64,000 bases of DNA from Epithemia pelagica (taxonomy: Eukaryota; Bacillariophyta; Bacillariophyceae; Surirellales; Surirellaceae), in the NCBI GenBank assembly GCA_946965045.2, contig OX337241.1, positions 2,227,744-2,291,743 of the forward strand, written 5' to 3'. A model generated the notes under the pieces. That model was not told the origin of the DNA. It searched no databases and worked only from the letters and a program-made list of their open reading frames with translations. Shown one piece after another: positions 29,632 to 38,797 of this stretch. How positions within the stretch are numbered: position 1 is the first letter of the stretch; each line of letters begins with the position of its first letter. Position numbers and translations under genes: made by a program.

Positions 29632-32600
29632 ATGCCCCGCCTTACGCAGAAGAAACGCAGGAGGGCTGCATCGACATCATGCCCACCCAACCGCCGCCCA
29701 CCAAAACCAAAAGCTCAACGGCTCATTGTTACACCCAGCAAGGAAGAAACGGCATCCATACACTCCCACACCGCAGATGATGGTAATCGCGTCGATTCCC
29801 CTACCAAGTTGGCCCAACCACAACATGAAGAACCAACCAAACCAACCAGAAAATCGGCTCGTCTCATCGACGCCGCAAAAGACAAAGAAAAAGCTGAAAT
29901 ACGTGAGTGGGCAAAAGAAAATATGAATCTCCTTCCTTCCCCGAACCAACAGACACGTCAAAAGAGAGACGAGTCGAACACTCCCTGCGAATCAAACTCT
30001 GTAGAACGAGCACGCATAGCCCGAATCATCATGGACTGTAGTGAACTGGAATACGTACCATGCTCTGTATATGGACGTGATCGCGAGACAAAGTATCCTG
30101 CTCATTTCTTCTGCAGCCGTTGCAAGAAAGCAGATGACGAGGAAACCCCAGGATCTTCACGCTTCATCAATAGACTGGCCGAAGGTGGCCGATACCGGTG
30201 TACAGCCAATCATACAAACTGGTATCGTCCAACACATTTGAACGATAAGTCGAAGCATTTGCCTGAAGCTCCTCCATACAGCCTTTTCTGTGTCCCCATT
30301 GAAGACCGACCGGTTGCCCCCCCCCTCCAGCCAAAACCATGCAGAAAGAAACAGAACCCGAATCACTCGAAGATATCATGTTTGCCGAACAGGAAGATAG
30401 TAATCCGCCTGACTATCAAGCCCAGCTTATTCGAGAGACAGTTAATGACATAGAAAATATACCTTTTCGTAACCTTTCAGATTGTTCGGAACCCGTTCCT
30501 GAAGAAAGCAATGAAGACAACTTGTCAGAAGATTGTTCAGATGATGAAAGCCTTGATGACCTACCTCCATGGCCTGATCCTCAAGACGACGAGCTGGACG
30601 AACTTGATAGCATAGAACCTCTCGACATCCAAAATGACAACTCGACTGACGACACTGAACAAATCAATAGTCAACAATCAAGCCAGGCCGGTTTAAGTGA
30701 CGGCGAAAGACCAAACGAGCCATCCCTTGACGCAATTCTCAGAGCTCACGAAGACAAGACATCGTCTCTCTCGTCCCAGGTTACTGATCTCCTCAAGACA
30801 ATAGAGCAATACAAAACAGAATTGGAAGAAACAAGACGGAAACTGAAGAACAAAAATGAGGAACTTCGCTATTGGAAACGCAAGGACTTTGAACAAACTG
30901 GAGAGAAGTTACCTCGGTCAGCATACTATGCCAAAGATAGAAAGAGACTCGTCGATCACATTCGCTATGTCCTTGAGTCGAGAACTCAAAACATGGAAGC
31001 GACAAGTCGGGCAGCGGGTGAGTTTTTTCGGGACGTTGCTCAATTGTGCATCGACAAAACAATCCATAGTGGATTGCTGTTTGAGTCTACTTACAGTGTA
31101 TTCAGACAGTACGTGCGTGAGTATGTGTTTACGCCGTATAACATACTCAAGAAGATGGACATCATGGGAGGAAGATTAAACTTCAGCGGAATAGAAGTCT
31201 TACGTTCAGTAGAAAACAACGGCATTGCCCATGCAAGAACACTTCTCCCAAGCACCTCTGCCCTACAAGAATACGCCAATGCGGTTGAAAAATTTGGCAG
31301 CTACTTATGTCCATACAAACTAATGCGAAACAAGAACGATGGCTCTGAGGGGTTCACGTTTTGGGCCGCGGATGTTATGGCAACGATGCTCCTAGCTAGT
31401 AGTTGTCTGCATGGAGACGCAAGGTGGCGACCAATCCGCCTGGCACAGAGTCTTGACGGTGCGTTATTCACCAAAAACTTAAGCCATACCTTGGGTGGGT
31501 TGAAGTTCAACGACCCTACTCATCCATTGGCACAGTCAAGGAATGGTGTTTTTCCAATTGTATGTGTTTGCCGTCCGGAGAGTAAAGGCTTGGTTCCTTC
31601 CGTTTTCAGGAATATGATCCATGAGGTCCGTGAAGCGGCAATGACTGTAGTTCCCACGAAATTTGGAGTGTGGCCATTACGCATATGTACTAATTGTGAC
31701 ATGTCTTGCAAATGGAAACTCCTTGGGAGAGGAGGAGCAGCCCAGCAAGCCAAATTTCCCTGCTCAAAATGCGCTGTACAAAGTGGTCGGTTGCACTTGC
31801 CCAAGATCGAAGACGAACCGTCCTGTACTCTGTGTAAGCACTTGGGTCATCACGAAAGGACTAATTGGAAGTGTTATCACCATACCATGTGTACGAAAAC
31901 CCATCTTTCTACATTGGAGAACGAAATGAGACAGTTTCAAAAAGATATGCCCATCATCCAGAAGAATCTGAACCGGATCGAAACTAACGATGAAGATTGA
32001 CCCTCGGAACGTTCCTTCGGAGCAACAAAGGACGGATCTTCAATGCATCCATTTCGACTTGGCGAAGGCATCTCAACCCCAGCGACAAGAATACGCACGT
32101 AGCCTGACAAATGACCTGTTCGTCCGGAAGCTGGACCTGCGTGGTTCGATTGAAGAACGCCAACATCGATTGAAGTCCTCGCACGTCAGAGAGTGGGAGT
32201 ATTACCAATCCAAAAAGCTAATCGACGACTTCAAGGGTTCAATGCATTCGACAGCACTGGTTTACCTACTGGATACTGTCCCATGTATCCTACATATGGA
32301 GAATAGGATGGGTCTCAAAATACTGACCATGTGTTTAAGGAAAGGACTGCAGAGTGCTACGAACAAGGAACTGTCTCATGTTTTGGAAGCTCTACCGAAG
32401 GACAAACGTAACAATGTCACGGATCGATGCAACAAGTTCATTCAGATGGTCAATGAGGCAATGTCTCATCACCTGTTGGGTTCCATCGACTTCCCCACGC
32501 ACTGGAAGGTACCGTACAAGGAGTCTAAACGAGAGATCAGTCCGATCACGATGGACAACGTCCGTATCCGTAAACTCATCCCCAAGTTTGATAAATTAAT

Positions 32601-33409
32601 CAACATCTGCATCTCTTCAGAGGAAGACAGACGCACATGGTCCAAGTGTGTGGACAATTATCAACAGTCCATGCTGATTCTCAGGCAGAAAGGTGACTTG
32701 ACTGATGAAGAAATCAAGAACTACCAACGCTTTGCCGACTTTTTCTTCGCAGACTGGGTGAAACTCAATGGTGAGCATGGAGTAACAAACTACGCTCACC
32801 TGATAGGTAGCGGCCATGTGCATGAGTACTTGTTGCATTGGAAAAACTTGTCATCCCATGCACAGCAGGGGTGGGAAGGTAAATTGGTTGGTGTGAGGTC
32901 GTGAACCCTCTTGTCTAGAATCCTTTGTTTCTTGATTCCTCACCCTCCTTTCAGCTTTTAACTTGCTCTTTAAAACTTTCTATTTCCATAGGACCCAAAG
33001 GGGTGGAAGTGTCAACAAGGGGAAAGGGCGACAGACTTGTCTAGAACCAATGGCACGATGGCTCCAACGACGTATGGTGTTCCTAAGTGGCTATTCGTGG
33101 AAAGCTATTACGGAGGGTAACAAGCGGAACAACTGTAGTATTAGGTCCAGTCGGAAGAACTGGGTGATTGACAATGGAGGGACAATGGAGTTCTGCCAAA
33201 GGGTTGCAGCATGTGCTTTGGACGAAACAGATTTGGAGGATGATGCTGAACTCGGTGAATGGGAATTCTATGATCCAGGGACTGTTCCTTCGACAGAGGG
33301 AACGATTGTTCACGGATCAACATTGTTCGAGGATTATTATGACGAGGAGGATGATGATGATGAGGTAGACGAGGTTGGTGAGGAAACTATAGTAGTAGGA
33401 AACTCATAA
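29632..33409 (+). pseudogene. Transposase-like gene of element 1, two frameshifts
   Basis: ATG at 29632. Three overlapping frames (29632-30453, 30339-32000, 31990-32878) are joined by single-base shifts: one in a C9 run at 30317-30325, the other near 31990-32000. After a 76-nt intron (32879-32954; GTAAAT donor, CTTTCAG acceptor) the last exon ends at 33409. N-terminal part: basic, then a Cys2 motif (HFFCSRCKK). Core: candidate catalytic Asp residues in SLDGALF (about 31456) and TNCDMSCKW (about 31699), a zinc-finger insert (CSKCAV and CTLCKHLGH), and Glu in QGWEAFN at the splice site. After that come RTQRGGSVNKGKG and ARWLQRRMVFLSGYSW and an acidic tail. The D-D-zinc-E layout suggests a DDE transposase; the superfamily is unassigned. 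About 1,200 codons in total. Confidence 0.7.
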
Positions 33410-33456
33410 AGAATGAAAGTTGGTCGCAAACTACGATTACTAATAAAAGGGAATGA

Positions 33457-34989
33457 TTAGGCAAAGCTTTGAATGTCATTCCAGAGATCAACGGCATCAA
33501 CACGTGCCCATTTCCACTGGTTTTCCATAGACTCAGTGGTTTTGAATGCAGCACCAGCGACACAGCTGCAATCGAAGTGAGTTTCTCCATTGTCGTCGTA
33601 AATATCTTTAACCTCCATCACGGACTCGTCGTTGTGGAGAAAGTGCGCTCCCACTTTGATCTTGGAGATGGCATATTCCATCGTCGTCGTATCAAGGGTC
33701 GACTCTTCGTCATCCGTGTCGCTTTCCGATTCCGAAGTGAACATTGGCGCCACAGAAGCGCTGCCTTGGAGTAGCCGTGTCAGATTGGGACAAGGCGGCT
33801 TCGTCTCCAATCGACCATCATTCTTCAAGGAATACACGTATCGCTGGTAACCGACGGTCAACCTGACGTTATACGGTGAGAAGGTGAAGTCGACACGTGG
33901 CTCCATGGTACGTCTCTTGAATGGACGCTGTGGAGCATCGTCTTCGTTTTCTTTGTTTTCCTCGGAAGAAGACTCAACCACGGCCATGTTGAATCCTGCA
34001 GTAAGAGGGACGCCGTCTTTACCATCGGCCAAAGTAGGTCGCCTTTCGGAAAAACCATACGTCGATCCTGGTCCAAGGATCAACCGGAGAATGTCGAGTT
34101 CTCGTGGCGTCTTGAACCGAATAACTCCAGCGTTGAATGAAATTTTCACCTTGGACCGACGAAGTGTCTGGTCCAAGTGCAAAAAAGAATCAGAAAGGGT
34201 AATAGTGTGAGAAGGGACAGTTGCAAGGTAATTCGAAATCAACGAAATGTACTGGATTGTCTCCAAAGGAACATGACCGACGTTTAAGCTGACAACCTCT
34301 TTGTCGTTCGACTGGCCACTTTGTTTATTAAGACACTTGTTGAGTGCCTTCTTCAAAGCATACAAACCGTTCCACAAGGACTCGTGTAAACAGCGTTGAG
34401 GGACGACGCTTCTGGTTGACTTCTTGTAATCTGGGTGGTCGTTGGGGAAGCCGAGGGCAGCAATCGAAGGTAGAGGAACCAAGGACTTGATTTTGCGGCA
34501 AGAACGATGTTCGTAATCGATCATCTCCCACGTGCGAACAACAAACACATTATGCAAACCAATGGCCCAAGCGTTCTTAGATAGGGAAAATTCGTCAACA
34601 GTGAAAACGAAGGCGGGGAAAAGAATCTTTGGGTTGTCATTTTTGTTCGAGGTCGAAATCCACAAACGATCCGATGATTCGTAGAGCTCAGCTTGTTGGG
34701 CACCTGGGCCTGAGAATATAGGTGCGAATGAATGTTTGGGTGGTTTTGGTTTCTTACACTCGATTTTATTCCGGTTGAAAAGTGGATGGAACAGACGGAG
34801 ACGGATGGTGGTCTCGTACTCGTCGGGGTTGTCGTCATCTATATCGATCTGTCGACATTCAAGACGGGCGACGTGTTCTTTCCCTTCGTGCTTGATGACG
34901 ACAAAGGACCCCATACGAAGCGAGTCCTTTAGGAATCGATCATAGTGGGGGTCCTGGTTCAGACACACAGTCTTCTCATAGGTAGACAT
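33457..34989 (-). CDS. Element 1 partner protein, unknown family
   Basis: Intact frame of 510 aa from the ATG at 34989. No known domain recognised. Features: RMGSFVVIKHEGKEHVARLE near the N-terminus (a BAH- or Tudor-like strand pattern is possible), a Lys/Pro segment (KPKPPKHSF), FPAFVFTVDEFSLSKNAWAIG, a conserved block KVKISFNAGVIRF then GPGSTYGFSERRPTLADG, a Ser/Glu-rich linker, and a C-terminal strand-rich domain with KIKVGAHFLHNDESVMEVKDI. It is homologous over its whole length to the protein at 61903-63426, roughly half identical in the best 50 residues. It converges on the transposase-like gene with 47 bp between stops. The preserved frame next to a decayed transposase suggests a role in transposition or recent insertion, but the function is unknown. 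Confidence 0.85.
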   Translation of the reverse strand: MSTYEKTVCLNQDPHYDRFLKDSLRMGSFVVIKHEGKEHVARLECRQIDIDDDNPDEYETTIRLRLFHPLFNRNKIECKKPKPPKHSFAPIFSGPGAQQAELYESSDRLWISTSNKNDNPKILFPAFVFTVDEFSLSKNAWAIGLHNVFVVRTWEMIDYEHRSCRKIKSLVPLPSIAALGFPNDHPDYKKSTRSVVPQRCLHESLWNGLYALKKALNKCLNKQSGQSNDKEVVSLNVGHVPLETIQYISLISNYLATVPSHTITLSDSFLHLDQTLRRSKVKISFNAGVIRFKTPRELDILRLILGPGSTYGFSERRPTLADGKDGVPLTAGFNMAVVESSSEENKENEDDAPQRPFKRRTMEPRVDFTFSPYNVRLTVGYQRYVYSLKNDGRLETKPPCPNLTRLLQGSASVAPMFTSESESDTDDEESTLDTTTMEYAISKIKVGAHFLHNDESVMEVKDIYDDNGETHFDCSCVAGAAFKTTESMENQWKWARVDAVDLWNDIQSFA

Positions 34990-35246
34990 GGTCGTCCTCT
35001 TCTCTCTTCATTCAATGAGTCGTTCTTGTCAAAGATGGCACCTCTAGAGTGATTGTCGGTGGGAATCCAATGAAGGGAAATTCCATTACCGGTCAAGAAG
35101 AATGGGTGTCGGTATGACATTTTACTTATTGTTGCCTTTGTCTTGGTGGCAATGACATTTAAGGACAAATTTGCGCGCGGGGTTAGAAAATGGTGCGCGG
35201 GCATGGAAATTGGGAGTTCCAGGCACGCGTTGCCAGGAAAAACCAA

Positions 35247-35265
35247 GCACCTACTGCTCGTATTG
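35247..35265 (-). repeat. Element 1 right terminal inverted repeat
   Basis: Exact complement of 29049-29067. It lies about 260 bp upstream of the start codon of the partner gene. Confidence 0.85.
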
Positions 35266-36736
35266 GTCGTACAGCACGCCCCCAGAACAGTCGGTGACAT
35301 CCATACAACTCGATTTTTTCAACCCCCCCCCCATGTTTTTTCCTTCTAGCCCCGTTTATTTGTTTTGTACGTTAATTGACCGGTATCCCTTTTTTTCACG
35401 ATCACCCGAGTCTGCAAATTTTTATTCCAAACTTTTCTTTCCCGTTACGCCAGCAATGTGGCAAGCGTTCTTGCCTCTGCCAGAATTTACCGGGGGGTCT
35501 GTTTTCGCTATTGTAAAATAGCTGTTCTGGGGGGGAGAAAATTTTGGAGTTTCTATGGTTCCACCCCGACCTTAGGCTATCTCCACCCGGGGCCGCTAAA
35601 GGTCCAAAAACCGCTATCGAACTCCACCATCTCCTCTAACCGCTAAACAGCTCCGCTATCCGCTATTTTTGCCGCTATTTGGGGTCCCGAATAGCGGGGA
35701 AAATAGCGGATAGCGAAGCGGAATATAACCGTCGGCATAAATAAATTAACGTCTGCTGCCAACAGTATCTCTCGTGTCGAAAACATGGCAATGGCACGTA
35801 TTGATTGTGACGATCGCTTACCATCTCTTTTTCCATTGTTGTGTTCCCTACTTCCTACAATGGGACAAAAACCATGCACAGCAAGATGATTCGAGGATCA
35901 CTGATCGGAAGGAATGCAACAATCAAACAAATGCATCATTCAAACTATTGATGAGTTCGATTATCAGACAATCAATCGGAAATTGGACAGGGAATAGGAC
36001 GATTGGACTGCAACCTACAACCTACATCTACATTGGCCATAAACAACATGATTCATCATGACAGTCAACGATGAAGAGGGAGAACAACGAGTCCTCCATC
36101 TTTGGTTTATGCTTTGTGCTCTTGTTGATTGTCTTGTATGAATTCCGCAACTTCCGCGGCCGCACCCCTTTTTAACCGAAACAAGAGAAGCGAAAACACA
36201 GGAAAACGTAGAGGTATGAGAGGACGGAATAGGAGGAAGGGGGAAGAAGAGGGTGGAAAAGGAGCGCGGAGGAGTATCGAAAACGTATATAGGGAACATA
36301 GCGTCTTAGCTTAGAGGAATCGTTGAAGTACAGTACCGAGGAAAAGGAAGAGTAGGCTGAGTGGAGAAAAAAACAGTATACAGGAGTCGAGAGTACGGGA
36401 AGGGGATAAATATTGCGGTACAAATTCGTCGAGAGTTTGGCATAGCCGAGGAAGAAGGAAGGGAAAAAATTGGGGGCAATAGAAAAGATGCCAGGATGAA
36501 GCGGCCGTTTCGAGGGTAACGGTCCTGACGATAGAGAATATAGTTGCAAGCGTTGGGTTTCCAGTACATATCAAAAATTGAAGGTTGAGTTTTAGGGTGA
36601 AGGTAGCGCGTATCTGACCACTATCGTTGGAAGCGGAAAGATCACAGGAGGAACACAAGGCACAATATACGAGCGGGGAAGGATCTGAAGCACCGAACAG
36701 TGGTGAAGGATTAGAAGCAGAAAAGGTAAGCAGTGG
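35266..36736. other. Intergenic stretch with a hAT-like inverted repeat
   Basis: About 1.5 kb without a supported gene. A C11 run lies at about 35325-35335. CCGCTA-type hexamers recur between 35600 and 35720, where they form a hairpin (listed separately). The 36100-36730 part is purine-rich with overlapping short frames and nothing recognisable. Confidence 0.5.
35651..35721. repeat. Inverted repeat built of CCGCTAT motifs
   Basis: Left arm 35651-35680 and right arm 35690-35721 pair imperfectly over about 28 bp (CGCTATCCGCTATTTT and its complement), around GGGGTCCCG. Extra CCGCTA copies stand upstream near 35597, 35611 and 35640. Clustered short subterminal motifs of this kind are typical of hAT-type elements; no transposase is nearby. 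Confidence 0.65.
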
Positions 36737-37540
36737 ATGCGCACTGGAAAGGTACAAATGATTCCATTGTTGATCTCACGTGTTCGTAACAGTATGGATG
36801 ATAATGAACGTGCAAACGGAACGGTTCGTTGGCCACGATTGCCTCGACGTGTTCAAGTTGGTCGGGACGGCGAATACGAGCGGTACAATCCTCGCAATCA
36901 CTATATAACGAGCCTGAATGAGTTGGAACAATCCTTGAGAAATGCTAGATTCAATGCTGGCGAACAAGATCGTAATGTGCTATCGATGTGCCAAACTCCA
37001 ATCACTTCTGTGTACTCCTTCAAACGATTGGAACAACAGTCGATGGTGATTCGAATGGGTTGTAATCATCAGGGTCAAGAAGCGTTTAGTCCAATTGGTG
37101 TGACGACACATGCACTATCGTTGGTGGAACACGATCTATCGGAGTGTTACGAGATGGTCGTCGTTGATACCAAAATCCGAATCGATCCAAGCGCGCCGTC
37201 GAACGGTTATAATCGTTTCAGCAGTATGGAAGAATTCATCAACAATCGATATGAAACAGAGAGATCGGAGGAGCTGTGTTCCCGCCAACGTTATGAATGG
37301 AGAGCGTAGGAAGGACCGACAATCGGGCGAACTGACGAGAGGCGTCGAGTTATCGTTGCTGTGGTCCGAGTGCACTGTAACCCTGATTGGGGTTTATTTC
37401 CCGTGGAATTGTACCGTGCTCAAGGTTTCGGTCTGAAGGAACGAAGTCTGTCTTTCAACGTATGCTTTGGAACAGAAGCATGGTACCAACATAACAACAA
37501 CGTTGGTAATCTATTGCGCAGGTTATTACCCCCAACGTGG
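36737..37540 (+). pseudogene. 5' part of an unknown ORF split by the copia insertion
   Basis: The frame opens at ATG 36737 and runs to an in-frame TAG at 37307-37309. It then continues in the same frame for another 77 codons to the target site CGTGG (37536-37540), where the copia element is inserted. The same frame resumes at 48087 and ends at 48899, so the undisrupted ORF would be about 538 codons. Segments such as QVGRDGEYERYNPRNHYI and MVVVDTKIRIDPSAPSNGY look like real protein. No family recognised. The TAG may be a later mutation. Confidence 0.6.
37536..37540. repeat. 5' target-site duplication of the copia element
   Basis: CGTGG directly before the 5' LTR; the same five bases follow the 3' LTR at 48082-48086. 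A 5-bp duplication is standard for Ty1/copia integrases. Confidence 0.9.
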
Positions 37541-38318
37541 AGTTAAAGTACGGATAGCTATAGACCTAGAACTACCTTTCGAAGAACAACACCTAGACTC
37601 TATGAGAGTACACGTCTACCATGACATAGCTGTGCCATCTGTCCTGCAAGCTTGTGCGAACACGTGCGTGGACGGCTGACGAAGCTGAACCATATGTGCC
37701 CATGTATGTGACATGTCCGAGCCTGCGGCACAATGTTCCCTCTCTGAATAACCCTGGTGTTTTGTGATACACATTTACATATGCCCACTACTATCTACGA
37801 CAGGCAAAAGCCGGACGAGCTCCACTCGGAAGCAAAGTCCAGGCTATGTCTCACCTAAAACATACACGTCTCCAACTTACAACAAGATTCACCAAAGGAT
37901 CATGGATACTTGGTTCAAGTCAATAGTTCCGCCTCTATCCCTCACAGTTTGAGTATATGGAACAGGTTCTATGCACTAAGAGAACAGGTTCCATTAGTCC
38001 CTAAACGTAGAGCGTCTGTAGCGCCTTACCTAGAAGTCAAAGATGTTTCTTCACTGGGCCCAACGGTTCGGGAAAAGTAAACTCTTTATGACTGAAAGGA
38101 AGTAATGAAAGAGCAATCATGAGAAACAAACACTTTCGATAGAATAAGCTCACTTCTTATAAAAACCTGAAAGTTGTAAGCAACCTTGAGGAAGGAGTCA
38201 ACCATACTAACCTAGTGCAAGGTGAGGGCCCCATCGTGTACCGAGTGAACTGGTTGACTACAGAAGTTCAGAGCACTAACCATCACGTCTTACGTTAGTT
38301 TTTCTACATACATCAAGT
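37541..38318 (+). repeat. 5' LTR of the copia element
   Basis: 778 bp, starting AGTTAAAGTACGG and ending CATACATCAAGT. Limits are set by comparison with 47304-48081 and by the target duplication. The ends are not the usual TG...CA. Confidence 0.92.
38158..38165 (+). promoter_or_regulatory. Possible TATA box in the 5' LTR
   Basis: TATAAAAA about 160 bp before the LTR end, suitably placed to start genomic RNA within the LTR. The same sequence is present in the 3' LTR. Confidence 0.45.
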
Positions 38319-38330
38319 GGTTATAGAGCC
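38318..38330 (+). promoter_or_regulatory. Primer-binding site for minus-strand synthesis
   Basis: TGGTTATAGAGCC directly at the LTR end resembles the initiator-Met tRNA complement TGGTATCAGAGC used by many copia elements. The match is imperfect and was judged by eye. Confidence 0.55.
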
Positions 38331-38797
38331 CAAAGAGGCTGACGAACCGTACGCCTCCTCTATCGTATTGCCAACAAGACCGACGGACCGAACCAACCTC
38401 TCTTCAGTGTGAATTATTGTATTCATCAGGAAGGGAACGACAAATCTCCATTGCTACGTGGTTATCGACCCACTAGCATCCAACCAAGCGCGCCGGAAGC
38501 CATCAAGGCTCCAACCAAGGTACCAACACGAGCGACGAGGACTCACCAACTTCCAGTGGTGCAGGAAGCTTCGACCTCGTGTCCATACCAGGTGACGAAG
38601 ACACCGTATCCAGTACCGTTGATCTTCCAACACCTATAGCCAATCTGACGAACGAAGACGCCCTTGTTGACGAACAAGGACAGAGTATTGCTGCTTTGGA
38701 TTCGCAGATTGTTGAGTCTCCACCAGGTCCATCTAACAACGACACCCAACATCAGGGTTTGATTGTTGCATCTCAACGACAAAGAAGGAAAACCACC

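Larger units (their letters stand above)
29049..35265. mobile_element. Element 1: two-gene DNA transposon with inverted termini
   Basis: 6.2-kb element bounded by a perfect 19-bp inverted repeat (29049-29067 and 35247-35265). It contains a transposase-like gene on the plus strand (29632-33409, decayed) and an unknown gene on the minus strand (34989-33457, intact). The two converge, with 47 bp between stop codons. A second copy with the same genes in the same relative arrangement starts at 61552. No target-site duplication could be read at the flanks (left ...GCATAG, right GTCGTA...), so the outermost base is uncertain by a few nucleotides. The superfamily was not identified. Confidence 0.8.

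Noticed and set aside
37307-37309. In-frame TAG in the split ORF as a true gene end
   Set aside because: The frame stays open for 77 further codons to the insertion site and then continues in phase at 48087, so a later mutation is more likely, though not proven.
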